From: Brachypodius melanocephalos
Lineage: Eukaryota; Chordata; Aves; Passeriformes; Pycnonotidae
NCBI GenBank assembly: GCA_013398615.1
Contig: VZSR01000393.1
Location: forward strand, 384,711 to 448,710
Reading direction: 5' to 3'
Length of the DNA stretch: 64,000 nt
The notes under the pieces were generated by a model. The model searched no databases. It was not told the origin of the DNA and saw only the letters and a program-made list of their open reading frames with translations. This document shows, one piece after another, positions 1 through 14,600 of the stretch (position 1 is its first letter; every line of letters begins with the position of its first letter). The position numbers were made by a program, and so were the translations under genes.

Positions 1-442
1 CAACACTTTAATGAAGCAATTACAAACTAATTTTTCCTTTTCACATACCAAGTCATATTTTGCACCTCTCCAAGTGAGACCAAGCTGTGTTTTAGCACAC
101 ACCCTCATCACCCAGTGGAGTTGTTTCACTGGCAAACGTGGTCTGATGAGCAAGATACCAGTCTTGCCAAATCCTCAACACTTTACATCTCTCTTCCTCT
201 TTTGCAGTGAGGCTTTACCAAGTTCAGTTCTGGCTTCTTGCAGCATTCTTCCTTGTGCCAGACTGTTTCCATCTGGACACAAGGCCACATTCAATGCCTC
301 TGCACTGGGAGCAGAATTAACAAGCCAGCCCTGCCTGCTGGTGGAAGACACAGCCAAACAACATTGACCACGGGTTCCAAAGAGCCATGGGGCTGCAAGT
401 CCTCACAAACTGGTTGGTTATCCCAACAAAGCCAAGAATTCG
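1..442. other. Non-coding stretch, nothing recognised
   Basis: This stretch holds only short open frames on both strands with no codon bias or recognisable domain. I see no repeat family, RNA gene or CpG island in it. Confidence 0.5.
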
Positions 443-650
443 TAGAATTGAAGAATCATTTGGGTTGCAAAAGACCCTTAAGATCATCAGGTCTAACCAT
501 TAACCCAGCACTGCCAAAGCCACTACTGTCCCATGTCCCTGAATACCACATCTGCACACCTTTTCAATCCCTTCCTGGGATGGTGACTACACCACTGCCC
601 CAGGCAGCCTGTGCTAGTGCCTGACCACCTCCTCAGTGAAAAAATTTGGC
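443..650 (-). mobile_element. CR1 LINE, truncated 3' end
   Basis: The + strand reads as the reverse complement of a CR1 3' end. It begins with a degenerate tail-like segment (AGAATTGAAGAATCA), followed by TTTGGGTTG and AAGACCCTTAAGATCATCAGG. It continues through AACCATTAACCCAGCACTGCC, then GGGATGGTGACTACACCAC and GGCAGCCTGTGCTAGTGCCTG, ending near CAGTGAAAAAATTT. This order is the standard antisense CR1 layout. CR1 is the dominant non-LTR retrotransposon of birds, and copies are usually 5'-truncated like this one. The copy is well diverged and has no coding capacity left. The family assignment comes from remembered consensus features, not an alignment. Confidence 0.85.
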
Positions 651-3600
651 CTCTGTGGAAGTCCCTATGAACACTAGGAGCTTTCCCCTCCGAGGGATTG
701 TAGCCCATGGATCACGAAGGGCCCAAGGTCCCAGAAGGGGATGATGAGGCACTACTGAAAGAGAAGATTCGTCAGGCACCTGAAAGGACAGGTCAGTCCT
801 CCCCTGCAGGAGGGCAGCCGTGTGCAGGGGTGGCTGTGGGCAGCGTCCAGCCGAGAGCAGGCTGACAGCACAGCCACGAGGCCAGGCTGACACGGGCTCA
901 CATCCACGGCCACAGCCGGCCCCCTCAGATCTTCCCGGCAGCAGCAGCACCAACAGCTTCTCAAGCAGCAGGAAGCAAAGGAAACGCTGAGCAAAACAGG
1001 GCTGAAAGCTGCAGGGCTCAAGCACTTGGCATGAAACGGAGAGAAAGGGGCTCCTTGAAGAGGTGAAACTTCCGTATTATCCACGTTTTCCCTCTGTCCT
1101 TCACACCAGCTAAAATTGAGCCAAGGGGAGTAACACAAGTCAGGCAGCTTTTCAGAAGGCATTTTGTCATGAACTATTATTCCAAGTTTGCTGATCCCTT
1201 TGAGGCAGCTACTGCACTACACACAAAAATACTTTATCTGATCTTCAGCCTGCTGCCATTGAGAGTGGAGTGATCCCACGGAGGGCCAGAAGGCTTTCTG
1301 AGAGCAGCTGGGGACAGGAGTGCTGATTCCTTCAGGAGATTCTCAGCACAAGAATATTTTGCAGCAGAGGTAAACTGGCTTCAGTCCCACTTCTCTCTAC
1401 ACAGCAAACTGAAGCACATGACAAGGCATTCACACCCTCCCAGGGCACAGAGCTTGTTCTCAGGTTCTGCAGGATCCTCTCCTCTCAAGTAGGACACCAC
1501 AGAAGTTCCAGTCTTTGTTTCAAAATGTCACACATCTCACAATTCTGCCATTGTGGAACTCGCCCCTTTGCTCCAAACCCCCAATCTTGTTAAATGGTGT
1601 TCTCAGCCTATGCTGCTGCACAACTACCTACATTTGCATCTGGTCTGCATTTTCAGTGCACCATTGTTGATCCAACTCCAAAATTAATCAAAGAGCTGCT
1701 GAGGACAAATTGCCTTGCTCTGTCCCACAGACCCACAGTCCCCCAGGACGCAGGCCATGCTCGTGTCCCCATTTTGCCATGCTGCAGCTTGTCCTGTCTC
1801 CCCAGTGCCTGTCTGGTGGCTCACACAGTTCCAGCTACCACAGCTCTGTCTGGGCCCCGTGTCCCTCTGTGGAGGGAAGGAACATCCACAAGACCTTGCA
1901 CTGGGCAACCCCTACCCCCACCGAAGCCCTGGTGATGCCTGTGAACGGAGGAGCCCTGAAATGCTCTGGCTTTGCAGCCCTGCCCCACGGCTTTGGGATC
2001 AGACACAGGCAGCCCCCAGTGGCCCAGCTGGAAGAGCTGCTGCCCTGCTGCCAGGCTGGGCTCCACTGGCAGAGACTCACCCACAAACCCTGCCAAGGCT
2101 CCTTCCTCCTGCGGGTTTACCCAAACAACATGTGCACTCCAGACTAGTGTCAAGGGCCAAGCCAAGGGTAAGAGTTAGACTCATAAGTCATGCAGATCTG
2201 CTCTGCCAGGGCTCGGATCCAGTCCTTGTTAGGAAGCAGAGTCACTGCGACATTCTGGGCTCAGTTGCTCTTTCCCACCCTTTGGGAAAGCCAATGCTTT
2301 GGATCGGGAGAGCAGGCTTAGAGGTATTAGGTCATGCTGTAACCATTCCACTGGCTGCTCAATCACCATGGCTGATACATCAGCTCTGAACTGCACACTG
2401 GGGTTGCACAGTCCCATCACGAAGGTCACCAGGATGTCTGCTCACACCAGCCATCCACGTTTCAGTATAAACACCAGTTACAGCTGTATCACTGGAAGAT
2501 AATCTAAAAAAACCCTAAAACAGGTAAAGAAACTTGCTGGTATAGCTGAGAAACCACCCCATTAACAGCAACCTTTAGGCCAACTTCCAGCAGATCCAAG
2601 TGGTCCTGTACTTCTGTCAACAGCATCCACATTTGTTGCTTCCAAAACTACACCCGGCTCCAGACTTCATATACAGCCTAAGCATGTTCCTTATCTGGCC
2701 AAAATAAATGCTCCTGATTGCAGCAACCATCAGGAGTCAACACCTACGGACCACCTGACAGCTCAGAGTCTCAAGTTCACGCTCTCCATGCGGACAGCGT
2801 GCAGTCCCTCCATCAGCTGCTACATCCCTGGTATGTACCAGAACCACCACCTGTGAAACATTTAACTACCTCAACTCCAGAGACTGACGCAGATCCAGGT
2901 AAATGGGGGTGCCAAAGGATGCACCTGCAGGCACTCCCAAGCCCAGTGAGCACCACACAGCAGCACACTGAGAGGGATGCAGGCACCTTCAGAGATGAGG
3001 AAGTTGCCAAGCACACATCTCCAGACCTCCAGGACTGAAAGTGTTACTCAGCTGCCTGGCCTCTTGCTAATTGTGGGTTTTATTTTTATTTCCTATTACC
3101 CTCTTGCACGCCTGATGAGATTATCTTACCGGAACTGACACAGCTGGAGGCTGCAGCCATACGTGGAGCCTCTCAGGAGGCAATGCAATTTTATTTTCAT
3201 TGATCAGGAATCAGCAGGGCAGTAAATGATGGGAAATTCCATTAGGAGAAATAGTGGGCCACAAGACCCAACTACCTAGGTACAACCAAATCCCAGAAAG
3301 TCCCATCCTTCCTCAAAGCCCCATCGGGATGTGGACAGCACATCATCTTTCTTCCTCCCAAAATGGAGTCAGCTACTAACCTGATATTCCTAATTGCTGC
3401 CTGCACTGCCAGAAGCGGAGGCAATGCTGTCAGAGCACCCCCAAGGGCTCACTTAGCCCAGACAGTGCCTTTGGTAGAGCCTGCAGCACTCGACTGCCCC
3501 AGCTCAGCCCAGCAGCCGCTGCAGGGCCAAGGCTGCTTCCCAGCATGTGCCCATTGCAGTCTTTGTTCTCACAGGCCAGGCAGGTGTGAGTGGTGCTGGC

Positions 3601-6600
3601 ATGTCAGTGCCTCAGCCAGTCCCAGCAGAGCCAGGCCACACACACCACTGTTACAAGCCCAAACTCCTCCGAGCCCAAACTGGGAACCAGATGTCCAAGC
3701 CTTTCATTTTAACCCCTCCATACACAGGATACGCACTCAATCCCTCGCTCCTGGATCAAAATCCCACCGTCAGGCCTCTGTCTGAAAGCTGGGTTTGCCT
3801 CATCCTGCTGTCTCTTGCTGTGTACACCTGGGTGACAGGTGAGCCCGAGGTCCCTGGCAGGATGGCTGGAGCTGCTGGCAGTGCACGGGTTAACAGGAGC
3901 TGACCGTGGCACACTTGTTAAGGTGATCAATACCAGCCAGATACTAAAGCAGCATAAGCCACATTATTGACTGCCAAGCAGATGATAAAACTGTTTATTA
4001 TGGTAATTGTGGGGTGCCTCCAAGGTGTTCCTAGTGGTGTTTTGAGCTTTTCACCAAAACAAGAATTGCCAGAGCATCACCTGTCTGCAGCCCCTTGGCT
4101 CCAGTGAGACCCTTCACACCGCACTGTGCCCACACACTGACCCCAAGCCACCAGAGCCCAGCTACCACTGGCATGGAGAGGGTCACACTACCAGACACAG
4201 TCCCTGAGCTGTTTATCTCACACACACCCGTATCAGGGCTTATTCCTATAGCTGCTGTACACCTTCTGCTGCAGCCTCCATGCCAGGGAAAACACTGCTT
4301 AAACACCAAAACTGTAACTTCACTTCTGGATTCTCCTCCTGATCAGCTGAAAATTAAACTCCATTTCCCACTCTAAAACATTTCCTTCAGTATTTCAATT
4401 CCTCTTACCACTCCTCTGGACTTTGTACAGTTTCCTACATCCTTTTAACACAATTTAACAGAATTTACCCCTTCAGGACCAAAATTCTGGCGCAATGCAT
4501 TAGGAATTCTTTTTGAGAAGACTGAGCTCTGGATACACTCAGTGTGGAAGATCCAGCAGGTGTATGTGTGTGCAGGCCATACCTCAGAACAGGTAGACAC
4601 ACTGCAGCTTGTCACCTGCCACTGCGTGCCTGCAGGGCCAGCAGCCCAGTTGCCAGCACACAGCAAGGCAACATTTTGATTCTGAAGTAGTCTCAAATAT
4701 CAAAATAGTTTCTCTTGGGTTAGACTCAGTAACACGTATGCCCCAGCCTCCAGAAGTGATGCCAAACTGCCCAATGGGATGTGCTCTGGCAAAAGCATCC
4801 ACTGCTCCTCCATCCACAGGAGCAGGAACAGAGGCTGTAACACACTCGGGGCTCCATTGCCACCACAGCCAAGTGACAGCTGAAAATGAGTTTAACAAGG
4901 GCTGAAGCTCCAGGGTTCTGTCAGCAGCTCCATGGGCAGTAATTAAGGAGTATGGGTCCCATTACCTCCCAGTACAGACAAGGCTCTGACAGCTCCATCT
5001 CATTGTTAACCCCAAGGATCATTTGCTATGGGCTGCAGGCAGCACTCGGTGCCACCTCCACTGCCTTGGCTGGCTGCTCCTGTGCAACTGAATTGCCTTC
5101 TCTAACTAATCACTGTGACATCTGCAAAACAAACTTTACACCAGCAGCCTTACTGTGGACTGGCTTCAACTGGGACAAGACCACAGAAAGTGCTTCTGGC
5201 TAATGCTCCTTCTCCTAATGCCTTCTCTTGTCAGGACCAGAATAACCCACCCTGTTGTCTCCCCCTCATCCCCCTATTCCTTGGTGCCTCCCACCCCTCT
5301 ATAAGATGCCACTTCTCCCACAAGCACAGTCAGCCAAAAACTCTCAAGCCAAGTTTTTCAGGGTGAAAACCTTATGCTTCCACAACTGCTTCATTCTCCC
5401 ATGCTGAACCAACGCCTCCTTTCTCAGCTGCGCTCTCCTGTGCACATCTGTACTGCAGGACATGGTGAGGATGGTGTCACAGCTGCCCAGCTCATTGCAG
5501 AGCAGTGAGGAGGGCAGTGATGGAATTGACAGCACAACTGAACCCAGCACTCCAAGGAGCAAGCACATCATGCCACACAGCTGCTGCCTTACAGGCTGGA
5601 GATTTGGACACGAGCTTCTGAAATTTGTCCCCTAGCAGCCCAAACATTGGTGATGGGCTGCAGAGCCCTGTGAAACTTATTCCAGGTCTTGGAGAGCTGG
5701 GGCTGCTCTTTCAAATGCTCATCAGTATATCAGTTATAAACAAGACTAAAACAATCCCTTCCTTTTAAAATCCAGACAAGGGAGAAGATCTCCCTGTCAC
5801 CCTCCTCACGAGCCATCTTCCATCAGGGTTTTCCCCCTCCTGTTCTAGAACAGCACTCTAGAAAACAATTCAGCATCTTAAACAATTCTGTTCTACTCCT
5901 CCATACAAGTCCTGCCCCCGCTCCTTGACCTCTGCAGGGGAGGCAGCAGGTGCTCTGAGGCAGTGCAGGGCTGGGTGCACCTCCGTGCTTTATCCAGAGC
6001 CATCCCTGGTTGTTAATGCAGCAGGAGCCCCCTGGGATCTGGTCCCCTTCCACAGCCCCCCTGCACCTGCAGCTCTGAAGACACAACTCACTCTCCTCCT
6101 GCAGAAAAGGCAGGGACAGCAGATTGGGGCCCCAGTAGTACTTACTTTTCTTGAAAACATCTGTTTTCATTATCACTATTACTTTTAATTAGCACTTTAC
6201 AGCAGCCCTGAGCCCTCCCAGCTGGAGGAGAGCTCTGCTCCTAAATGAACAATTAGAAGGTGCACTGAAGGAATTTTTTCTCATCTTCAGAACCCAGTTT
6301 TTAAGCAGAGCTCAAAGACAAACCATCTGGTTAAAGGAGCTCCCTTGAAGAGGTCTCCTCAGGCACAGCTCAAAGCCTGGAGGTCACCTGGGGATGCCTA
6401 TGGCGTGAACGGCCACTGAACTCAGGAACCTGAAACACTGAACTGATTACTGATGTCAGGGTCTCAACACCTCTACCCTCATCGCTCACTGAACAGCCTC
6501 CTCTTCCTCACCCAGCCACAATAATTGCCCTGCAGAAAATCAAAGACTTTAATGCCCATCTCACTTGTGCAAGGCCCCTGCTCAAGAGTTCAGGCCAAGC

Positions 6601-8659
6601 ACAAGCTGAAAGACAGAGCCCTATTAAATGCATAAGGAAATAGGTCCCTATGAAGCATAATTACTAGAAACATGGACTCCCGATCAAGTGCTTCTCTGAA
6701 ATCCAGCAATGAAAAACATGCACATAAAAGCCCCCACAGACAGCCTCAGCCATTCCAAAGAAAGCAGAAGGACAGAGAGGTGAAGTGTCAGGATGAAGGG
6801 GCAGTCCCAGGGCCACTGCTGCCATCCCAGCAGCTCTGCGAGCACAGCACTCACAGACTCCAGCCTTTAATTAGGAACAAGCCATCAAGCTCCAAAACTC
6901 CTTAGTCAACACTGATGAAAACCTCATCTCCCGCATCCTTTGCTGTTCCCTCAGCGCTGCCATGAGCTGTCCTTGGGGAGCCCCCAGCCCCAGCACCCAC
7001 TTTGCCCCAGCAGGACAGAACAAAGGAAGGTGACCAAGAAGCTTTCCCCTCAGCATCCCCAAACCCTTGCATCCCACAGAGATCCACTGCAGTCACCAAG
7101 CAGTGCTGCATTTTCCACCTCCCAAGCCTGGACTTGGAATATGAGCCTTGTGTTCAAGACAGCATTCCAGAACTATTCTAGAAATCCTGAAGTTGGATGA
7201 ACGACATGGCTTACAAAACCACCAATACTGTAATTTCCACTCCAGTTTGGAATCCTTTAGGTCACCCAGGTTCCCCTATGCCCCATCACATTTTCCTTCC
7301 TTCTCACCCTTCACAGCCAGCACTGAGTTAAATTCCATGGCAGTGAATTTCATACGAATATCAAATAAATGTTACTTAATTATTTAACCTCTGATTACAC
7401 CTCCTGCCACGGAAAGTTTACTGAAGCTACTCAGGGGGACATGGCTTGCAGTGTGCAGCCTGTGGTAATGGACAGGAAGAGCAGCACCAGAGGATCCCGT
7501 GGCTTGCCCTGGAGCCCAGAGTGGCCAGGCTGGCACAGCCAAACCCATGTCCAGCAGCACCGTGTCCTGTCCACACCCAGAGCACTCCCCGTGCCAGCCC
7601 GTGCCCTCCCACCCACCCTCTGGGCATCTGTGCTTGCCAACAGTGTTTTTCTGCTCAGCACCTGCAATCCAGCAGGGACTGTGAGCCTCTGCTCAGCCCT
7701 CCAACAGCCGGCTCCGTACAAGGGGAAGCAAACGCCTCCAGTGCCCAATGGGCCCAGATACTGATCAGACCACAACACAACACAGGGGGAAAACGACACA
7801 AAACAATTAATTCTTGGCTCCCTGTTTTAGCTCTGGGCTAGGGAAGGTGCACAACAGAGCGAGAGGAGACTGGAACAGACAGAGGCTGGGATGTGCTCCA
7901 AGAGCCCCAGGGGCGACAGCGCTGGCTCCCAACCCCACAAACACAGGGCTGCTCTCCAACAGGTGAGGGCTCCGGCAGGCTCCTGGGCAGAGGGAATGGG
8001 GAAAGCCTCTACAGCAAGACTTAGTTTGACTTTTCCATGCCAAACCCCTCAGAGAGAGAACAGGGCTGAGCCATATCTGATAAATCCATCTTCTGTGACC
8101 AGGTCTGTGTGTAGGTAGGAAAGGAAAAACTGATTCAACAACTCAACTGATGTGCACACTGCAGTCTGCAATGGAAGGTGCAAGAAGAGAATGACATGAG
8201 AAACTGTCCACCTCTACATCACAGCCCACCTGAAAAGGAGGCTTGAAACCCAGTCTCCATTTCCAAAGGCAGCTTCTTTCTTCCTCTCCACCCAAGTTCC
8301 AAACAGCACAAGCAACACTCTTGCCCAAATCACACTCAACTGCTGGCCATGGCTGTGTGCTCCAGGGACAGCACAGCGTGACTGTGTATGTACGGTGAAC
8401 CACAGCCAACACTCCTGACAGTGGCAAAACTCAGACAGGCCACCTTTACCAAATGTGAAAAAATAAAAATCCCTTAGTCATAAAATAGTCTGGAACAATG
8501 TCAAGCTTTTCCAAGACTTGCAACTTCATTATTGCAGGCCAATGAAGATGCATTTACTCTCTAACAGTTTCCTCAGGAAAACTCACTGGTCCAACTTAAC
8601 CACGTCCTGCCCATGCTGAGTGCAGAATTAGTACTGTACCACAATGTGCATGCTTGATT
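651..8659. other. Non-coding stretch, probably intronic or intergenic
   Basis: About 8 kb without a recognisable exon. Open frames of 60 to 224 codons occur on both strands, overlap each other and have no domain signature. Most lines sampled here show more C than G and more A than T on the + strand, as elsewhere in the left half, although 781-840 and 1261-1320 run the other way. I see no repeat family I can name and no CpG island. Confidence 0.45.
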
Positions 8660-8688
8660 AAAAAAAAAAAAAAAAAACAAAAAAAAAA
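8660..8688. repeat. Poly(A) tract
   Basis: Eighteen A, one C and ten A, followed by a run of five G. It could be the relic of a retroposed poly(A) tail, but the upstream sequence is not a gene copy I recognise and no target-site duplication is evident. Confidence 0.85.
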
Positions 8689-11427
8689 GGGGGCCGGGCA
8701 GCAATGTACAGGGCAACAGGAACAGAGGTTTAAGAGAAAATTCAATATGGTAAATATCAAGTGACTTAAAAAGAGCTCGAACAGAAATTAAATGGGAAAA
8801 TTGTTACTTATTTTTCTTTCAAACTCAAACCCCCAAATGCAAACTGATTTTTCTTTCAAAAGCAAAACCCCTTATTATGAAGGCCTTCTTCAAAGGTTTG
8901 TTGCAGAGGATACACGATAAGATGGGACGAAAGAAAGAGTTTGAGCTGCAGAAAGGTATTGTTCTGCATCGTCACAACCCACTTGCAGCCTGTGCCCACA
9001 GAGGGCTGTGGGGCTGATGCTTCACCCCAGCACCCAGCCTGCCACCTCAGAACAATGTCTGTCCAGGGCTCCTTCCCTGCCCTCTGCCCAGCCACAAAGG
9101 ATGAACTCATGTACACAACAAGTGTCTAACAGACAAACTCCTTCCCCTGCATCCCTCCCCCAGGGCCAGGAGCAGCAGCAGGCACCCTGCCACACCACGG
9201 CATGTGCTGACAAGGTTTTAATTACCTGGGTGAAGTAGGACAAGGAGTTATCTCCAGGCCTAAAGGAATCATTACTCATCCAGCCCAGCCTCTAGAGCAT
9301 CAAAAGCTGAGTGACTGACTCTCCATCAGCTGATGCAAGAGGATCAGTCTGGGAGGCTGAGAAGTAGCCCTGTACACTCTGTTAATCAATAAAAATAGTA
9401 AGTACATGATTTCCAAGCCATAGGTTTCTACAGGTACGTCCCTGAGCTTTCTGAGCTCCAGGGTCCTTCTCAGTGTCCTTCCTCTCATCCTCAAGTGAAT
9501 TCAGTGACAGTGAGCCAAACCTTAGCAGGAGATGGAGCCCAGCCAGCTCACAGTCATGTGAGCTCCAGGCTCCACGGGGACATAAAATCAGCCATCAGAC
9601 CTTTGAAAACCTGCCCAGCCCATGACAGCAGTGTTTGGTGAGTATGCAGCCACAAATGATGCCAGACCCCTTTTCTGGGCTCCCTAAAATCTGCCTCTCT
9701 TTGTGTGCATCCACACTTCATCTCCCCAGAGCTCAGCTCAATCTGCTCCTTGCCCCCCAGCTCTTCAAGGGATGTGATAAGCTGAAGATATTTTATGAAA
9801 TAACACTTCCTTAAGTCTGCTGCCTGACCCATTTCCTGATGTGAACCACCCTTTGACACAGATGATTCTATGAATGACTCTCTATCCTACTTAAACCATC
9901 TCTTGGAGCCATGGTAAATGCCAGCAGTCCTACCCTGCCTGAAAGCCAACGTGAAGACTCCGACTTCCCCGAGGACATAAGTGAATTTCCAGGGTATGAC
10001 CACACAGCAGCAGTTGAGTCCAACCCTCTGCTCTGCTGAAGCCACACGTGGGGGAGGCCCTGAAGATCCAAGCAAATGCACTGAGAAGATGAGAAATGGA
10101 ATGAGAAGATCCCCTGGGTCTCCCAGCCGCATCCTCAGGCAGTGAAATGGTGCAGCTGGCTGCGCCAATCATGAAATGAGATGAGCTTTCTGGCATCAGC
10201 CTGAGTCAGAGGACAACCCTTGGAGCAGTCCTGAGTCTAAGATCCTCTGATGAGGAAGAAGCTGATGCATCGTGGACTGTCAGATCCCTGGTGCGGGGGT
10301 CCAAGATGACAGTGACTGATTTTCTTTCTAATCATAAGCTGCAGTTGCCAGAATGACCCGTCAGAGCCACGGCTCAGCCTGCAGATGAAGCAGCGCCGGG
10401 AGCTCCTGCAGAAGCGAGAGCTGGAGCCCATCAGGAGTGGCACACGGGCACTGCCAGGCCAGGCACAGGCAAGCTGCTCAACGACCACCTCAGCAGGGTG
10501 CAGCGTGGCAGGAGGCACCACAACACACCCTGGGACAAACACCCCTGACCCCGCGCACAGGAAATCGCAGGCGGAAAATTCAATACAGTTCCAGTCAAGC
10601 AGCAGTAAAACGAAACAAAGGTAAAAGGAAGGGTAGGACAAGCTGTCAGGGCAGACCCAGCACTGCTGGCTGTGCCAAGGAGCTCCCCTCTCACCCCTAG
10701 TGCTCATGTCCTGCACAACACTGCTGGTGCTGAACGTGCCAAACCAAGTCTGTGGTGTAAGGTGGGATTTCTCTGGTCTCGACCTACTGCAGCCTCCCAG
10801 CCACCTCCCGCACAGGACTGGGACAGCCCTGCAGAGGAATGCCTGCTTTGGGATGCTATGTGCTCTTTCAAAGGTTTCAGTAATAATCATCTATTTCATT
10901 TCAGTTTCCATTATTCTTTATGTGAATTTACTTGTTTAAAGACTCAAATTCAAGTACAGAGAAAAGGCAAATCATTACTTTCCCTGTGAACCCCAAGGCA
11001 CAGCAGCATGGCATTGTCCTCTTCCCACCTTACACCTGGCTGGCATTCCAGTGGCACCTGCGAGCCATCTTCACATCTGTGAAGTAGCCACAGATGACTT
11101 CAGGTTCAACTGCTTTCTCAGATCCATCACCCAACAATGACCCTTTCCAAACCAGAACCACTCAGGTCCAGAATGCCCCCACCTCTTTTGAGGGAGACTG
11201 AATGGAAACTGAGAGCACAGCAGCACGAGGACAGACCTGCTGCTGTTCCAAAGCAGAGAGGTATGAAGGAGCCACCCCAAAAGCAGCAGCACCCAGAGCC
11301 AGGGAGATCAGCTCAGACAACTGAAACCCAGCAGCACACACAGAACGGCTCCAGCCCCAGGGGACCACTCACCTCCTCTGCATTTTCTCTTAATGTTTCA
11401 TGATTTGAACTAAAAATAGCAGCTGCC
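8689..11427. other. Non-coding stretch
   Basis: No exon, repeat family or RNA gene recognised. A 217-codon - strand frame (10237-10890) lacks any known motif, and the same bases carry overlapping open frames on the + strand, so it is treated as chance. Confidence 0.45.
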
Positions 11428-11632
11428 ATGGAATCACAGACTGGGTTGGAAGGGTCCTTAGAGCTCAGCTTGTTTCACCCTCTGCCATGGGCAGGGACAC
11501 CTTCCACCAGACCAGCTGGCTTCATGCCCTGTCCAACCCAACCTTGGATGCTTCCAGGGATGGGGCAGCCACAGATTCTCTGGGCAGCCTGTGCCAGTGC
11601 CTCACATCTAATCTAAAGCTACACAATCTAAA
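11428..11632 (-). mobile_element. CR1 LINE, truncated 3' end with internal deletion
   Basis: The + strand shows a typical antisense CR1 end: GGAATCACAGACTGGGTTGG, AAGGGTCCTTAGAGCTCAGC, then CTGCCATGGGCAGGGACACC, TTCCACCAGACCAGCTGGC, CAACCCAACCTTGGATGC, TTCCAGGGATGGGGCAGCC, TTCTCTGGGCAGCCTGTGCC and AGTGCCTCAC, ending with ATCTAATCTAAAGC. The usual segment between the last two blocks, which normally carries the AAAGAATTTCTTCCTAA stretch, is missing, so about 25-30 bases appear to be deleted. The subfamily differs from the copy at 443-650: this one has the GGGCAGGGACACCTTCCAC block. It is non-coding, and confidence rests on the ordered match to the remembered family consensus. Confidence 0.92.
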
Positions 11633-14600
11633 CCAATTAAGAACACCCAAGTACATTTTCAACAGCAGATTATCATAACCGTCCACCAGCTCAGGAGCTA
11701 TGCTGGGCACAGACAGCAAATACCTGTGCTCAAACAGGGCTGCAGAGACACTGTTGTGGGGTTTATTTCTGTCCTAACAGAGAGAGCTGGAAGTACTGTG
11801 AAAGCAAGAGGAATAAAAGAGAGAGCAATAAATGAAGATCAGGATCAAACATAAAGTGCATTTATCAAACACACACCATGAAAACCAACCCTGTGTCTCC
11901 CTTTACTGAAAGAACTGTTGCCCCTTCTTCCACACTGCACCAGGGAGCTGTGCTGGAGAGGATGGGCAATAGCTATGATCTAAAAAAGGCAGAAAACTAG
12001 GCCAAGAGCAGCTGACACCAAAAGGATGGAAGGAAAATACTGCCCTGGATAAAGGTTTCCCCTCTTGAAAGGCATTGGGAGCCTTTGCACTAACATGTCT
12101 GCTGGCCTTGCTGCAATCAGCAGAGACCACCAATCCTTGATGAAATTAAATCAAGAAGCACATCCAACACAGTGGAAGACCAGAATGTTACACAGGAAAA
12201 AGCTAGGATACGAAGTCTAGAATAACAAGAAAGCAACTAAATCCAAGGTTATGACAGGAAAACTCTCAGTCTCTGCAGTAAATTCAGGGTTTACCAACTG
12301 GGAATTACACAGGAGGAGACAGACTAATGCACTGGTCAGGATGAACCAAAGGATGCAGCTGGACAAGTGGCACACAATCTCCAGGATGCTGCTCAGATTG
12401 TTTGTGGAGACAAGGAAGCAATAAAGGGCACATTAATAGCACTGCAAGGTCTCAGCTGGAATGCCATGTATGCCTGTGACCACGTTAGAGGCAACACCTG
12501 AGCTGGGAGCAGAGGGGGAGCAGCAGGTAGAGCAAGTGCTGGGGCAGAGGTTCTCCAGCACAATCCAAAGGCTCCGAGCCCCCAGCCCTGCAGTGTCAGG
12601 CAGCTGGCACAGGCACTCGTGTGTGCTACCCCACAGTGCCCACACACTCATCTGCCAGCATGGGTAACACCAGAGTGCTTCTCCATTTCCTCCAAGCTGA
12701 GCTTCTAGGACACAAACTCAGAAGCCTCACAAGCCTCAGGCCTCACTAATGCCAGTGCAGGAAAGGCTTATTGGTTTGTAAGTTAACTTTCCTACTTTCC
12801 CCTATTTATTTCTTATGGAGGAAGGTAAGAACAGGCCACAGTGACTGTGCCATACATTATGCAAGTGTTTATCAGTTAACATTTGTGTTCCAGCAAGGCA
12901 AGGACCAGATAAGTGATGCCTTGGAGCTGCCCTCCCTTGCTGGCAATGTGCCGAGGAGCTGCTGGGGTTCTCGGAGCAGGTCATGACCCAGCTGTGACAC
13001 CTGCACACCCTGCTGGGCTGCCCCAGCCTCACCTACCTGCATACCTGCACACTGCCCACACTGGTAACTGCCACCACATGTTCCTCTACAGCTGCAGAGC
13101 AGCATGTGTGAGCACAAGCTTTCTAAATTTAGCCCTGCTTCTTCCTGCTCCAACCTCTCCTTCCATAGCACAGGAATAATGGTGGCAATCTCTTCTGGCA
13201 GCAAGCAGAACTAAAAGGATTAATCTGCTACATCTCTGTAAAAGTACTCCAATAATTAAGAGGAGCAACTGCTGAACAAGATTAGCATTAGACTAGAACA
13301 AAACAGAATAAGCAACAGGGACCTCTACAAAAGCACGTGCTCAGGTGTCACACCTGCCATCCCAGCCATCCAGCATCCCAACAGAAATGCCTGCTGCTTC
13401 ACCCTCTGCTGAGGCTCAGCAGGCACTGGATGCAGACATGCCCTACTCCTTCTGCTCCTCTCGATCATGTGCCACTGCTGCTCTGGTTACACTCTCATCA
13501 AACCTGGTTTTGTATTGTTTTTTGCTGCAGTCTTTGAAGCGTCTGAAAAAAGCCAGTATTGCCCAAACACAGAGCGATTGGGTCTGGGTGGGCTCCTGGC
13601 CACACCATGTCCCAGCTTTGGTCACAGCCACCACACACAGCAGTGAGTTCTGGACAGGCACCTGCTGCTTGTGCTGGCTCTGCACTGCCAAGGAGAACAC
13701 CTGGCTTGGGAGGAGAGCCTGGCAGGGCAGGGGGACAGGCACGCTGTGCCCAGGGTGTCCTGGCAGGCCAGCCTGGCAGGCCACTCACTGCAGCCCGTGC
13801 CGGGCCACAGGCCACCTGGGCACAGCACAGCCTGCTCCGGCAGGAGACCCTGGGACACTCCCTGCCCTCCTCACAGACTGCACCACAGCCCAACACGGAC
13901 TGCTCTAGGCGTGCTCCCTCCTCTCCCCACACTCTGCAGAGCCCTGACACTACACACTGCCTACAACCACCTGCCAGCATCCAGCAACAGACACTTGAAA
14001 CACCACCTGCAACACGACCTAAATTCTACTTCTGCAAAAGGAAGAGTCACTCCAAGCACCTCCCTCATGCAGCACACTTACTTTGTTTGCTTTTACATTT
14101 AGGACACAGGTTTTCTAGCCCTCCCAGGAGGTTCAGGCACACAAGGGAACTGCAAAGGGAAGGGTGACTGAAAAGCAACATCACAGCTAACAGAGAATGT
14201 GTAAAACTGTTTGCCCGGCAATGCAGCAAAACAGGAAAAGCTGCACTTAAAAACCAGTAGCAGTTTTACTGCCCTAGCACTGGGGCTGACAAGACCATCC
14301 TGAGGGTCTACAACTCCTCAGGCCTCCTGCAGTGCTCCAGCACCAGCCCCTGATGCTCCTTGCTGAGCACATCACCAGGACACAGGCTCCCCAGGTTCTG
14401 CTTCCCACCTCCAGCCATTTCGTTCCAGTGCTCCAGCTCTGTTCTCATCCCACCCTCACTCCTTCATGGCTTAGTTCCTGTTTTACAGAGTTCAGCCTCA
14501 AAGAAATATCCTGGATGTTATTTCTCTTGAAAGTATCTGGCAGCAGATGATCCAAAGTTTTTCTTAAAAGGTGTGTGTGTATGCCAGAAAGGCCATCAAG

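Noticed and set aside
8310..8350. Possible MIR remnant (CTTGCCCAAATCACACTCAACT)
   Set aside because: A single partial motif without supporting flanks.
13345..14167. Several long overlapping frames on both strands, possibly a gene
   Set aside because: At least three frames on each strand are open over the same bases, no splice or domain evidence, and CpG is low.
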